From the NCBI GenBank assembly GCA_041308645.1, contig JBFZBC010000013.1:1-55486 (forward strand): a stretch of DNA of 55,486 nt, given 5' to 3'. Shown one piece after another: positions 1 through 8,413 of the stretch. The DNA is from CAIJXO01 sp041308645. GTDB lineage: Bacteria; Patescibacteriota; Minisyncoccia; Phycocordibacterales; GWA1-40-21. The translations under genes were made by a program, and so were the position numbers. Position 1 is the first letter of the stretch. Every line of letters begins with the position of its first letter. Below the pieces are notes generated by a model. That model saw nothing but the letters and a program-made list of their open reading frames with translations. It was not told the origin of the DNA and ran no database searches.

Positions 1-245
1 CAAAATAAGTAATAATCAACATCCACTTCACCTAAATTATGCCAATCTTTAGCTAAAAATGTTATGACTTCTACACCTTCTGCTGTCAAATATAGAGCTG
101 TAATATCGTTAATACTATCCGTCGAAGTTCTAAAGTAGGTTAAATTAGCAAAAACCAAAATAGAAGAAACCAAAAGAGTGATTGCTAAGGCACTTATTAC
201 CTCTACTAAACTCAAACCAGACTTTTTCTTTAAAAAAATGTGCAT
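1..245 (-). CDS. Prepilin-like protein, partial (3' end beyond window)
   Basis: The frame is open from an ATG at 243-245 to the window edge (81 codons), so the C-terminus is missing. After a short basic leader (KKKSG) comes LSLVEVISALAITLL, the glycine, glutamate and hydrophobic stretch of class III/type IV prepilins (cleavage after G, E at +5), then one membrane helix and the start of a globular domain. It begins one base after the stop of the preceding prepilin gene and is the last visible gene of the pilB-pilC-prepilin operon. It is probably a minor pilin or pseudopilin. It resembles the PilV/GspI type only in its LVEV motif, so the subclass is a guess. Confidence 0.75.
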   Translation of the reverse strand, partial: MHIFLKKKSGLSLVEVISALAITLLVSSILVFANLTYFRTSTDSINDITALYLTAEGVEVITFLAKDWHNLGEVDVDYYLF

Positions 246-246
246 A

Positions 247-708
247 TTATTTGTATTCCACTACCCCTGTCCTATAAATTTTAATAATACGATCTGGTAA
301 AAAATTATCTTTAAGTGATATAGAGACAGTGCCACTAGCATTAGAATAACCAGTAATTCGGCTAAAAGTAATTTGGTTAGTACTACTTCCTATTAAATTA
401 ATGGAGGATATATTAACCCGATTATTTAAAAAATATATTTCATTACTGGTGCTTGTTGGAATATAATTTATACCTTTATATAGTACAGCGGTTGAACTTG
501 AAAAATACACCCCGTATTGACTAGCAGATTCAGAGTTTAGAGCAAGAGATTTTGCCCGATCAATGATAGCAATGATTGAAGAAAGATCACGTTCGAGTGC
601 CTGAGTTTTTACTAATTTATAAAAAGAACTGATCACAATTATAAGAATTGAAGAGGAAATAATTAGAACAATTAAAACCTCAATTAAAGTAAACCCTTTA
701 TTTTTCAT
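247..708 (-). CDS. Type IV prepilin / pseudopilin (GspH-like)
   Basis: This 153-residue protein starts with MKNKGFTLIEVLIVLIISS. That is a textbook prepilin signal: short basic leader, cleavage glycine before F, glutamate at mature position 5, then a roughly 20-residue hydrophobic helix. The rest is a small beta-rich domain without many cysteines, about the size of GspH/FimT minor pilins. It would be processed by a prepilin peptidase (none in the window) and added to the pilus assembled by the PilB and PilC encoded just upstream. It lies 13 bases after pilC and directly before another prepilin gene. Family membership is secure from the N-terminus; the exact pilin role is not. Confidence 0.88.
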   Translation of the reverse strand: MKNKGFTLIEVLIVLIISSSILIIVISSFYKLVKTQALERDLSSIIAIIDRAKSLALNSESASQYGVYFSSSTAVLYKGINYIPTSTSNEIYFLNNRVNISSINLIGSSTNQITFSRITGYSNASGTVSISLKDNFLPDRIIKIYRTGVVEYK

Positions 709-721
709 CTTTTTTTTATAA

Positions 722-1948
722 TTAAATAGTGTCCATTACAGAATAGATTGGTGTAATCATCGAAAAAGCAAAGAAACCTACTACAATACCAATAATAACC
801 ATTAAAACTGGTTCAATAATAGTTGATATATCTTTTGTTTTTTCCTCAACGTCAGTTTCATAATAAATAGCTACCTCCCCAAGCATCGAGGCCATACTAC
901 CTGTTTCTTCTCCAACACTCATCATTTCTCCGACAAAGGTTGGATATAATTCCGGATTACTCATAAAAATACTAGAAATAGTATCTCCTTTTTCTACAGC
1001 TTTTAGGGACTGCACTAGGACTTGTTTATAATAATAGTTATTTACGATTCCCATAACAATTTGAATAGCCTGTGCTATCGGTACCCCAGCAGAAAGAAGG
1101 GAGGACAATGTTCTAGCAACTTTAGCGGAATTTGCTTCTTTAACTAATTCCCCTACAACTGGTAACTTCATAACGACAAAATCCCGAATTCTTTTCCCAG
1201 TAAATGTTTTTAGAGAAAAGTATATTCCGAGAATAAAAACTATAACTACAGATACTGTGATGGGCCAATAAATGATCAGAAAGTCACTTGAGGAGATAAG
1301 TAATTTTGTACTAAAAGGTAATTCAGTGTTCAACTCCTTAAAGGTTAGGGTTAGACCCGGTACTACAAAAATAAACATTAGTATTCCAACAGCTATCATT
1401 ACCAAAATGATTACAGCCGGATAAATCATTGCCCCTTTAATTTTCTTTTGGAGATGATATGTTTTCTCCATTTGGATAACAACATTAGTTAAGGCCTGTG
1501 ATAGACTACCACTTTCCTCACCGGCCTTAGCAACAGAGATAAAAAAATTAGAAAAAATGTTCGGATATTTTTTTAAACTCTCACTTAAAGTTTTTCCTTT
1601 TTTGATCTCAATGTTTATGTCAATAACCACGCTTCTAAAGTGAGGGTCCTTCATTTGTCTTTCAATGACTGATAGAGCTCGGCTTAAAGACAGACCAGCT
1701 TTTGTCATGGTGGCTAGGTTTTTTGCAAAATTTATCTTTTGGATAGTTGAAACTCCTATAAGAAAACTGAAAATATTTAAAAACCTATAATAATATTTCC
1801 TAAGACCAATATTATTTATTTCCTCTGCTGATATAAGCATCCCCCCCTCAGCTTTTAACTCATTAAACAAATCAAACTTACTTTGAGACTCAGAAATCCC
1901 TTCATACTTTTCACCACTTTTTTTAATTGCTTTAAATTTATAACGCAT
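722..1948 (-). CDS. pilC: Type IV pilus inner-membrane platform protein PilC
   Basis: The protein has 408 residues, the normal length for PilC/GspF. It begins with the typical MRYKFKAIKKSGEKYEG segment and carries two T2SSF domains (about residues 70-195 and 270-400). Characteristic stretches are FAKNLATMTKAGLSLSRAL and the second-copy equivalent VARTLSSLLSAGVPIAQAI. Three membrane helices lie near 172-196, 222-245 and 376-400. PilC is the integral membrane platform that couples the PilB ATPase to pilin polymerisation. The gene starts one base after pilB stops, so the two are very likely co-translated, and two prepilin genes follow. Confidence 0.95.
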   Translation of the reverse strand: MRYKFKAIKKSGEKYEGISESQSKFDLFNELKAEGGMLISAEEINNIGLRKYYYRFLNIFSFLIGVSTIQKINFAKNLATMTKAGLSLSRALSVIERQMKDPHFRSVVIDINIEIKKGKTLSESLKKYPNIFSNFFISVAKAGEESGSLSQALTNVVIQMEKTYHLQKKIKGAMIYPAVIILVMIAVGILMFIFVVPGLTLTFKELNTELPFSTKLLISSSDFLIIYWPITVSVVIVFILGIYFSLKTFTGKRIRDFVVMKLPVVGELVKEANSAKVARTLSSLLSAGVPIAQAIQIVMGIVNNYYYKQVLVQSLKAVEKGDTISSIFMSNPELYPTFVGEMMSVGEETGSMASMLGEVAIYYETDVEEKTKDISTIIEPVLMVIIGIVVGFFAFSMITPIYSVMDTI

Positions 1949-1949
1949 T

Positions 1950-3707
1950 TTATTCTGAAATTACTCGCAAAATCTCCTCAATGGTTGTTATGCCTTGAGC
2001 AGCCTTAAATAATCCGTCTTCCATCATACTCATCATCCCCTCTTTTTTAGCTTGTGCATTTATAACATTATCAGCCTCTCCTTTTATTATAAGCTCTTTG
2101 ATAGTCTCCGATATCTTTAATACTTCATTAATACAAACACGTCCACTATATATATCTTCAGCTTCCACTGACTCCTTTGGTCTATAAAAAGGTATCGTCT
2201 CAATGGTATCTTTGTCTTCAATAATTTTCTCTTTTTTCAAAAAATGTAAAACCCTATCTAAATCTATAATTCTAGCCAGGGAAGTTATTTCTGATTTAGA
2301 TAACAAATATTTTTCTGTATTTTTATTTAATTTTCTAACCAACCTTTGGGCTATAACTACTTTAATAGTAGAAACAAGCAGAAAAGGCTCAATCTTCATA
2401 TCAATTAACCTTGGCATCGCTCCCGCCGCAGAGTTTGTGTGTAAAGTGGAAAGCACAAGATGTCCCGTCAAAGCAGCATTGATAGCGAGAGAGGCTGTCT
2501 CATTATCACGGATTTCCCCAACCATAATTATATCTGGATCTTGACGGACAAGGGAGCGAAGACCGTTCGCAAAAGAAAGACCGATTTCAGGTTTTACTTG
2601 AGTTTGATTTATCCTATTCATCTGATATTCTACCGGGTCCTCAATTGTAGAAATATTAACACCGGGGGTATTAAGAACATCTAATAAAGTATATAAGGTG
2701 GTTGTTTTTCCCGAGCCAGTTGGACCAGTGATTAGAATCAGGCCAGTTGTTTGTCTGACTGACTCATGTAAAATTTCTAGAGAGTCTCCGTGAAAACCCA
2801 TCATTTCAAGGGTAAAACCAGAAGCGCTCTCCCTAAGTAATCTTAGGACAACCTTCTCTCCATAATATATAGGTAGAATAGAAACACGGAAAGAGACATC
2901 CTCATCATTTACTTTTATTTTAAATCGTCCGTCTTGTGGTAAACGTCTTTCATCAAGTTTTAGGTTCGCTAAAACTTTTATTCTAGCGACAATACTAGAT
3001 GCAATGCTTTTAGGTAAAATCATGGCATCATGGAGAATACCATCAATCCGATACCTGATTAACAATTCGCCTTCTAGAACTTCTATGTGAATATCTGAGG
3101 CATTTTGAGTGATGGCATGTTTTAATAAAGTATCTAAAATCCTTATGACTGGCAAATCCTCAGCCAACTTTTTCAAATCCCCTTCTACACTAATGTTACC
3201 TTGGCCTTCAATAATATTTGATAAAGCGGCAGCATCTTTTTTTATAATATCACCAAACTCATCTCGCAAACTTTTCTGATACTGGAGAAGAGCACTTTTG
3301 ATAGAGTCACTATCAGTTAGGCGAAGTAATATTCTCAAATCAACTTTCTTTTTAATAAATTCAATAGCTGAAAGATCTTTTGTATCAAGCATTGCTACTT
3401 CTAAAGCATCACCCGACTTTCTAAAAGCAATGGCATTGTGCTTTCTAGCTATTGGCTCGGGGATAAGAGAGAGAACATTTAAATCAATCTTCTGATCTTT
3501 CAAACTGACATAGGGAATACCAAAGACATAAGCTTCTGCTCGTCTATAATCATTTTCGCTAATCCTACCGCTATTTACAAGAACATTACCAACTTTTAAT
3601 TTACTTTTACTTTCTGAAGATTCTTTTAAAGCACGGCTGTAATCAGACTCAGTTATTAAACCAGAATCAATTAAGAACTCTTTCAATTGCTTTTCCTGAA
3701 CAATCAT
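1950..3707 (-). CDS. pilB: Type IV pilus extension ATPase PilB
   Basis: This 585-residue cytoplasmic hexameric ATPase powers pilus extension. The N-terminal GspE_N/MshEN domain spans about residues 1-150. The catalytic domain has Walker A GPTGSGKTT near residue 330, a Walker B region DPDIIMVGEIRD near 391 and the histidine box STLHTNSA. The usual zinc tetracysteine insertion before the YxGR segment is absent: the region contains no CxxC pairs, and a lysine/isoleucine-rich stretch of about 60 residues takes its place before YSGRVCINEVL. It is the first gene of the operon. An extended -10 (TGATATAAT) sits eight bases before the ATG, so the 5' leader is at most a couple of bases. Confidence 0.95.
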   Translation of the reverse strand: MIVQEKQLKEFLIDSGLITESDYSRALKESSESKSKLKVGNVLVNSGRISENDYRRAEAYVFGIPYVSLKDQKIDLNVLSLIPEPIARKHNAIAFRKSGDALEVAMLDTKDLSAIEFIKKKVDLRILLRLTDSDSIKSALLQYQKSLRDEFGDIIKKDAAALSNIIEGQGNISVEGDLKKLAEDLPVIRILDTLLKHAITQNASDIHIEVLEGELLIRYRIDGILHDAMILPKSIASSIVARIKVLANLKLDERRLPQDGRFKIKVNDEDVSFRVSILPIYYGEKVVLRLLRESASGFTLEMMGFHGDSLEILHESVRQTTGLILITGPTGSGKTTTLYTLLDVLNTPGVNISTIEDPVEYQMNRINQTQVKPEIGLSFANGLRSLVRQDPDIIMVGEIRDNETASLAINAALTGHLVLSTLHTNSAAGAMPRLIDMKIEPFLLVSTIKVVIAQRLVRKLNKNTEKYLLSKSEITSLARIIDLDRVLHFLKKEKIIEDKDTIETIPFYRPKESVEAEDIYSGRVCINEVLKISETIKELIIKGEADNVINAQAKKEGMMSMMEDGLFKAAQGITTIEEILRVISE

Positions 3708-3741
3708 TTGATTTAATTATATCACAAATAAATATAATAAT

Positions 3742-3771
3742 AAAAAGCTCGGTGTTTTAACCGAGCTTTTT
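3742..3771 (-). terminator. Rho-independent terminator between surface protein gene and pilB
   Basis: A perfect 12-bp stem (3742-3753 with 3760-3771, AAAAAGCTCGGT) has a 6-base loop, and its A/T-rich ends give a U-run on either strand. It ends transcription of the 891-residue surface protein gene before pilB, so pilB needs its own promoter. Confidence 0.9.
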
Positions 3772-3780
3772 AGTATATTG

Positions 3781-3855
3781 TTTTACGCTTAAAATTTTGC
3801 ATTATTTCCCGTCGAAAATCTACTGATTTCGACGCGAATTTTACGCTTAAAATTC
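3781..3855 (-). other. Cluster of three hairpins in 3' untranslated region
   Basis: Three inverted repeats are packed between the stop of the surface protein gene and its terminator. TTTTA-CGCT-TAAAA lies at 3781-3794. GTCGAAA/TTTCGAC arms lie at about 3811-3833. GAATTTTA-CGCT-TAAAATTC lies at 3836-3855. The first and third share the sequence TTTTACGCTTAAAA, so they look like two copies of one short element around the middle hairpin. The role is unknown; mRNA 3'-end stabilisation or decayed small palindromes are both possible. Confidence 0.6.
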
Positions 3856-3857
3856 GT

Positions 3858-6533
3858 CTACTGCTCACCAATTCCTCCACCTTGCAAGACAACGGTGGTG
3901 GTAGCGGTACATTCACCATAATGAGTACTGTTAGAAACTAATGCTTGTACTGTCTTCAAACCAACAGTACTGAAATACCTTTCTAAGATATTATTATTTT
4001 CACCAGTAACAACAGTCCCATTTACCTTCCAATCAATTCTATTAGTAGTAGAGCTAATATTCCATTCAGTTCTGGTATTTACTTGGATAGGACTAGTTGG
4101 TGGACTATTGAAGGTACAGTTTAAATTTGAATCATATGTTAGTTGGGGAATATATGGGTTACAAGTACTCGTTGTACAATTTGGATCAATTATTGATGTA
4201 CCAGGACTGCTCCCAGGAGAAGATGCTGAAGAGGAAGAAGATGCTGGCAGAGAACAAGCAGCTGTAGCTGGGCAGGTTTGAGTAGTTGAACCAACACAAC
4301 TATTTCCTCCATTGGATGGAGGGGGATTAGTACAAGTTCTAATTTGAGTACTAGCCGGTAAACCACAAGCGGTTGGGCAAGAGGCAGGACTCCAAGCGGA
4401 CCATCCGCCGTGTATTGGTGTTTGTATATTTACTGTCCAAGTAAAATCCGTACCTGGTAAAGAAATAGAATAATCATTTATATTATAATTATTAGTTGAA
4501 CCAAAACCAATACGAGTAGATATATTTCCTCCATCACAATCGGGATTATTATTATTAGGATTAGTAGCGGTTACTCTAATATCTCCTCCACTAACTGCAC
4601 AAGCATACATATTAGAATTTCCCGCTGTAAAAGTAGTACTAACGGTACTTACTCCAGCTCCTGTAGCAGTACATTTCCAAACTGTAGTATAGTTAGTTCC
4701 AGACCCTAAACTTACATCCCACTCAGTATCTGCTAAGGCTGAGTTTACTAAGACACAACTTATTTTACTAGAATCAAAATTAATAGCTGGAGTATGAGCA
4801 GGAGTTGTCATAAATAATCTACCTTCATTATCAGAAGCTGAATCAGTAAAGTTTAGAACATTATCACAATATGGTGTATCCCAATTTCCACCGGCAGTTA
4901 GAAATGTACACACAGACCTAGCTCTGACATAAAAAACATCTCCTATTTTTAATGAAGATATATCTGTAGAAGCATTATTACTATCTACATTTATCCAAGC
5001 ATCTAATCTTCTAGAAACCATAATATCGGCGAACCGTCTATCCTCCCAACCAGAGGTTCTGTAAACACTAGATGTATTACTCTGAGAAGTTGAAGGTATA
5101 TATATTTCACTAGCAGAAACCAACCCTGTCTTAGCTACAATACTGGAAATCAATGGAAATAAAGAGAAGAATAACAAAAACCCAGTCAAAGCAACTAATG
5201 GTTTGTTATTATCACTTTTTTTACTCTTGATCAAAAGGAAAATTATGATTAATAAGAACAAAACAGCAAATAGTGAGTATAGTAAAATCTTGTAATCATA
5301 ACCACTGGCTCTCATAGCATAACAAGCTTCAGAATTTAAGGTATCGCAATCATATACAGCTTGATAAGAATCAACTATTTTTCCTTCACTATCTTTTAGC
5401 TCGGCCTCTAATTTTAAATAAGTGTAATCTGATTCCGCCACGAGCTCTGCAGCTGATGCTTCAACTTGAGTCCCAATATCTGTAGTTTGAGTATTGGAAT
5501 ATAGGATATTATTCTCCTGATCCTTCAAGGTTACAGACAATACTGCATCTTTGTTTACTCCGGAAGTGGTGTGGTAAGAAATAAAGGAACTAAAACTATC
5601 CCCTTTTAATAATGGGAATTTGTTTATTGCAGAATAATTAATACGAGTCTCTGTTATATCTGAACCTAATCTAATATTAACAATAGATGTTACACCATCC
5701 TTCTCTGCTGTTACTTTTATATAAGAAACCGGTAGCTCTATTTTCTCTATATTATAAACTAGGTTAATAGTAGACTTGGCTGGTACAGTAATAGTTTCTT
5801 TTTTAGTGTTAACAAAATCCTCTTTCCTTAATGAATCCCAAGAATATAGATCATAAGTAACATCAAGTGAGATAGCATTATCACTATAATTCACAATTGG
5901 CTGATTAATAGCAACAAATGAACCAGTACTAAATGATGGCCAAGCACCAATATGGTAATATTGCGCCCCGTTAATAGTGGTCAATGTTTTATCCAATTCA
6001 AAAACTTTTTTTACATCAGTGTCTATAAAAAAATCTGAGGCTCCAGCGTTAATTTCATTTGTAAAAGGTAAACCACCTAAGTTAAACCTATTATCAACAG
6101 AGAAGAAATAATCTACTGAATATTGGCCATTATTTAAACCAGCGGGAACTGTCCAAGAAAAGTTTACTGGTAGCTGTGAGTCCGCGTCAATAGCAATATC
6201 CTCTGCTACATAGAATTCATCCACGATTTTGTAACCTTCGGACATATAGGCTCCATGGACTTCCCCCACTCGAGCAAAAATATAACCATGGACTACAGGG
6301 TAACTGTTTTTATTGTGCACTGAACCTTCAAAATCAATTACATCACCAGGTTTGTATGTTTTACCCATAGCATTGTCCCCTGTGGATACAGCAAAATCAA
6401 CACTTTGGAATTTATACAAGCCTTCTTCGCCAGTGGCTGTTCGCAACTGACCTACAGTTCCTGCCAAAAGAAGTGCTGGGGTGGAGATTAATATTGCCAA
6501 CCCCAAGAACATAGTAAAAAATATTTTTTTCAT
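3858..6533 (-). CDS. Large secreted/membrane surface protein with TSP1-like and PKD-like modules
   Basis: This 891-residue protein has a clear signal peptide (residues 1-24, ending ALLLAG). A long beta-rich extracytoplasmic region runs to about residue 405. Two close membrane helices follow (about 413-436 and 445-468), separated by the basic loop KSKKSDNN. A second beta-rich domain occupies roughly 470-700. A cysteine-rich segment (about 710-760) has WSAWSPASCPTACG and later RTC, SCVG and QTC, which is the pattern of a thrombospondin type 1 repeat. A serine-rich linker and a C-terminal Ig/PKD-like domain (DWKVNGTVV, about 800-885) complete it. The gene is transcribed alone toward the pilus operon. 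A role in adhesion or cell contact is inferred from architecture only. Confidence 0.75.
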   Translation of the reverse strand: MKKIFFTMFLGLAILISTPALLLAGTVGQLRTATGEEGLYKFQSVDFAVSTGDNAMGKTYKPGDVIDFEGSVHNKNSYPVVHGYIFARVGEVHGAYMSEGYKIVDEFYVAEDIAIDADSQLPVNFSWTVPAGLNNGQYSVDYFFSVDNRFNLGGLPFTNEINAGASDFFIDTDVKKVFELDKTLTTINGAQYYHIGAWPSFSTGSFVAINQPIVNYSDNAISLDVTYDLYSWDSLRKEDFVNTKKETITVPAKSTINLVYNIEKIELPVSYIKVTAEKDGVTSIVNIRLGSDITETRINYSAINKFPLLKGDSFSSFISYHTTSGVNKDAVLSVTLKDQENNILYSNTQTTDIGTQVEASAAELVAESDYTYLKLEAELKDSEGKIVDSYQAVYDCDTLNSEACYAMRASGYDYKILLYSLFAVLFLLIIIFLLIKSKKSDNNKPLVALTGFLLFFSLFPLISSIVAKTGLVSASEIYIPSTSQSNTSSVYRTSGWEDRRFADIMVSRRLDAWINVDSNNASTDISSLKIGDVFYVRARSVCTFLTAGGNWDTPYCDNVLNFTDSASDNEGRLFMTTPAHTPAINFDSSKISCVLVNSALADTEWDVSLGSGTNYTTVWKCTATGAGVSTVSTTFTAGNSNMYACAVSGGDIRVTATNPNNNNPDCDGGNISTRIGFGSTNNYNINDYSISLPGTDFTWTVNIQTPIHGGWSAWSPASCPTACGLPASTQIRTCTNPPPSNGGNSCVGSTTQTCPATAACSLPASSSSSASSPGSSPGTSIIDPNCTTSTCNPYIPQLTYDSNLNCTFNSPPTSPIQVNTRTEWNISSTTNRIDWKVNGTVVTGENNNILERYFSTVGLKTVQALVSNSTHYGECTATTTVVLQGGGIGEQ

Positions 6534-6598
6534 TTTTATTTAGATAAAATTAATAAATGCTAGTAAATAATTATTAGTTTATTATATCACATATAAAT

Positions 6599-6626
6599 TT
6601 GACAGCAATGGAAAATTTGCTATACT
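6599..6626 (+). promoter_or_regulatory. Promoter of nusA transcription unit
   Basis: A consensus -35 (TTGACA, 6599-6604), a 16-base spacer ending in TGC, and -10 TATACT (6621-6626) form an extended sigma70-type promoter. The predicted start is near 6633, which leaves a leader of about 190 bases before nusA. Confidence 0.85.
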
Positions 6627-6640
6627 AGTAAATAAGTACG

Positions 6641-6826
6641 CAGTTCGCCAAAAAGGCGGACTCGTTTTGTAAGAAAACACTGAGTAAAAGTAGCAATTTA
6701 TTAATTTAATAAGAGGAGGTGGTAGACTTTAGTGTCACGACCCCGTGCAATAGAAACTGTTTTGCTAAAACAAAACATTGCACAGGGTGTTGATTTTTAT
6801 AGTCGCTTCGCTCCTTAAAAATCAAC
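6641..6826 (+). promoter_or_regulatory. Structured 5' leader of nusA
   Basis: Three hairpins can be drawn. AGTTCGCC-AAAAA-GGCGGACT lies just after the predicted start and is followed by CGTTTT, so it is attenuator-like. A long stem CCCCGTGCAAT/ATTGCACAGGG (about 6741-6787) encloses GTTTTG/CAAAAC. A perfect 11-bp stem GTTGATTTTTA/TAAAAATCAAC ends at the base before the nusA ATG. The ATG has no Shine-Dalgarno of its own because the last hairpin occupies that position. A strong AGGAGGTGGT lies upstream at 6714-6723. The layout suggests attenuation or translational coupling; autoregulation by NusA is known in E. coli, but here it is only inferred. Confidence 0.6.
6732..6818 (+). CDS. Possible 28-codon leader ORF upstream of nusA
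   Basis: A GTG at 6732 opens a 28-codon frame that ends TAA at 6816-6818, eight bases before the nusA ATG. It is preceded by the strong Shine-Dalgarno AGGAGGTGGT at 6714-6723, whose spacing is slightly long. The predicted peptide begins VSRPRAIETV and ends FYSRFAP, with no known family. Translating it would open the hairpins that precede nusA and could deliver ribosomes to the nusA ATG by reinitiation. Alternatively the Shine-Dalgarno is incidental and the region is only structured RNA. Existence is moderately supported; function is inferred. Confidence 0.4.
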   Translation: MSRPRAIETVLLKQNIAQGVDFYSRFAP

Positions 6827-8032
6827 ATGGTAGATCTAAAAGTATTAAATGCGGTTTTAGAACAGTTAGAACAAGAAAGGGGTGTCCAAAAGGAAAAGAT
6901 GCTTGAGGCTATTAGTATGTCTTTAGCCACCGCTTATAAAAAGGAATATGGTAAAAGAGGTCAGATCATCAAAGCTAAATTTGATATAAATTCAGGTAAA
7001 ACTGAGTTTGAACAAGTAAAGGTTGTTGTAAAAAAAGATGAGGTGGTCATGCCAGATGAAAATGAGCCTTTAGATAATAAAAAGACCGAATACGGTCATA
7101 AAACAAAAAGTAAAGAATTTGGAGATGATGAAGATGAAGTGGTTTATTTTAATCCAGAACATCATATCTTAATAGAAGACGCCAAAAAAATTAAAAAGGG
7201 GGTAGAAGCTGGTGAAGAAATAATTTTTCCACTTGAAACTAAAGATGATTTCAGCCGAATTGCTGCCCAAACTGCTAAACAAGTTATCATCCAAAAGCTC
7301 CGAGAGGCAGAGAAAGTTTCTGTTCTTGGTGAATATGGTAAAAAGGAAGGTGAAATTGTTACTGGTAATGTTCAAAGAATGGAGCGAGGAAATATCTTCA
7401 TTGATATGGGCCGGGCCACTGCTATCTTGCCTTATGAAGAACAAATCCCTGGTGAAAAGTATAAGCAAGGAGAAAGAGTTCGAGCTTATCTTTACCGAGT
7501 AGAAGAAACTCCTAAAGGAATCTTTCTTAAGCTTTCACGTTCTCACCCAAAATTTCTAGAAGAATTATTTAAGCAAGAAGCTCCAGAAGTGTCCAACGGT
7601 ACGGTAATAATGAAGGCAATTGCCAGGGAAGCTGGCTCTCGCTCAAAGGTAGCTGTCCAATCAATTGATGAACATATTGATCCAGTGGGTTCACTTGTGG
7701 GTCAACGTGGAGTCCGTGTAGCGACCGTTATGAGCGAACTAGGTGGAGAAAAAATAGATATTATTGAATGGTCGGCAGATCAGAAGAGATTTATTGAGGA
7801 CGCCCTATCTCCTGCTAAAATATTAAATATTGAGACTGATGATGAAGAGAAAAAAGCAATTGTAGAAGTTTCTCCTGACCAGCAATCTCTCGCTATTGGT
7901 AAAGGTGGTCAAAATGTCCGCCTCGCAGCTAAACTCACCGGCTGGAAAATTGATATTCACTCCACTGCCGCTCCGATTGTGGCAGAGGAAAATGATGATT
8001 TAGAAACTGCGAATGGAAGTGATGGGAAGTAA
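6827..8032 (+). CDS. nusA: Transcription termination/antitermination factor NusA
   Basis: This 401-residue protein binds RNA polymerase and nascent RNA and modulates pausing, termination and antitermination. The N-terminal domain starts in the standard way (MVDLKVLNAVLEQLEQERGVQKE...AISMSLATAYKKEYGK). It contains an insertion rich in acidic and lysine residues (about 70-105) not typical of short NusA. The S1 domain follows (about 165-235, EGEIVTGNVQRMERGNIFIDMG). Two KH domains come next: DPVGSLVGQRGVR near 287 and LAIGKGGQNVRLAAKLTGWKIDI near 360. There are no C-terminal acidic repeats, as usual outside proteobacteria. It is not followed by infB; a terminator comes 60 bases later. Confidence 0.95.
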   Translation: MVDLKVLNAVLEQLEQERGVQKEKMLEAISMSLATAYKKEYGKRGQIIKAKFDINSGKTEFEQVKVVVKKDEVVMPDENEPLDNKKTEYGHKTKSKEFGDDEDEVVYFNPEHHILIEDAKKIKKGVEAGEEIIFPLETKDDFSRIAAQTAKQVIIQKLREAEKVSVLGEYGKKEGEIVTGNVQRMERGNIFIDMGRATAILPYEEQIPGEKYKQGERVRAYLYRVEETPKGIFLKLSRSHPKFLEELFKQEAPEVSNGTVIMKAIAREAGSRSKVAVQSIDEHIDPVGSLVGQRGVRVATVMSELGGEKIDIIEWSADQKRFIEDALSPAKILNIETDDEEKKAIVEVSPDQQSLAIGKGGQNVRLAAKLTGWKIDIHSTAAPIVAEENDDLETANGSDGK

Positions 8033-8090
8033 AAAACACCCCAAAATCAGAATTTGACCTCTCCTAAGAAAGGAAGGGTTGGTAATTAAA

Positions 8091-8126
8091 AAAGGCGGGG
8101 ATGTTCAAAAAACACTCCCCGCCTTT
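8091..8126. terminator. Bidirectional terminator between nusA and converging small genes
   Basis: AAAGGCGGGGA (8091-8101) pairs with TCCCCGCCTTT (8116-8126). Flanking A- and T-runs let it work for nusA on the plus strand and for the two small genes on the minus strand. Confidence 0.85.
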
Positions 8127-8203
8127 AGCAATAACCGCTACCGATTTTAGATAGCCAAAGCTACTTGAATCACTTCCACAATGCGACTTCCGATAGAGAT
8201 GCC

Positions 8204-8413
8204 TCAGCTATTCTGGAGTTTGATCTCCTCCTCGGTCAGTTCGCGGGTGGTAGCTTTTGGAAACTTCACATTGAAAAAACCAAAGCCTTCAACCCATGAC
8301 CCAGTATAGTAATCCCCCTCTTCTCCATCAACAAAGCAGAGGGTGGGCTCATCTTCGCTCAAATCCCCAAGCCTATGCTCTGCCTTTGTTGCCATCATGT
8401 AATGTGGACTCAT
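8204..8413 (-). CDS. Small hypothetical protein (69 aa)
   Basis: The 69-residue acidic soluble protein starts MSPHYMMATKAEHRL and has the segment TLCFVDGEEGDYYTGSWVEGFGFFNVKFP. No family is recognised. The coding call rests on a strong Shine-Dalgarno (AGAAAGGAGATCATT before the ATG) and a 4-base ATGA overlap with the stop of the upstream membrane-protein gene, which indicates coupled translation. The aromatic/glycine segment in the middle suggests a small beta fold. Its base composition is less AT-rich than its neighbours, which may point to a different history. Confidence 0.65.
   Translation of the reverse strand: MSPHYMMATKAEHRLGDLSEDEPTLCFVDGEEGDYYTGSWVEGFGFFNVKFPKATTRELTEEEIKLQNS

Noticed and set aside
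7169..7468. Minus-strand frame of 99 codons inside nusA
   Set aside because: It is the antisense shadow of conserved NusA S1-domain codons and lacks start signals.
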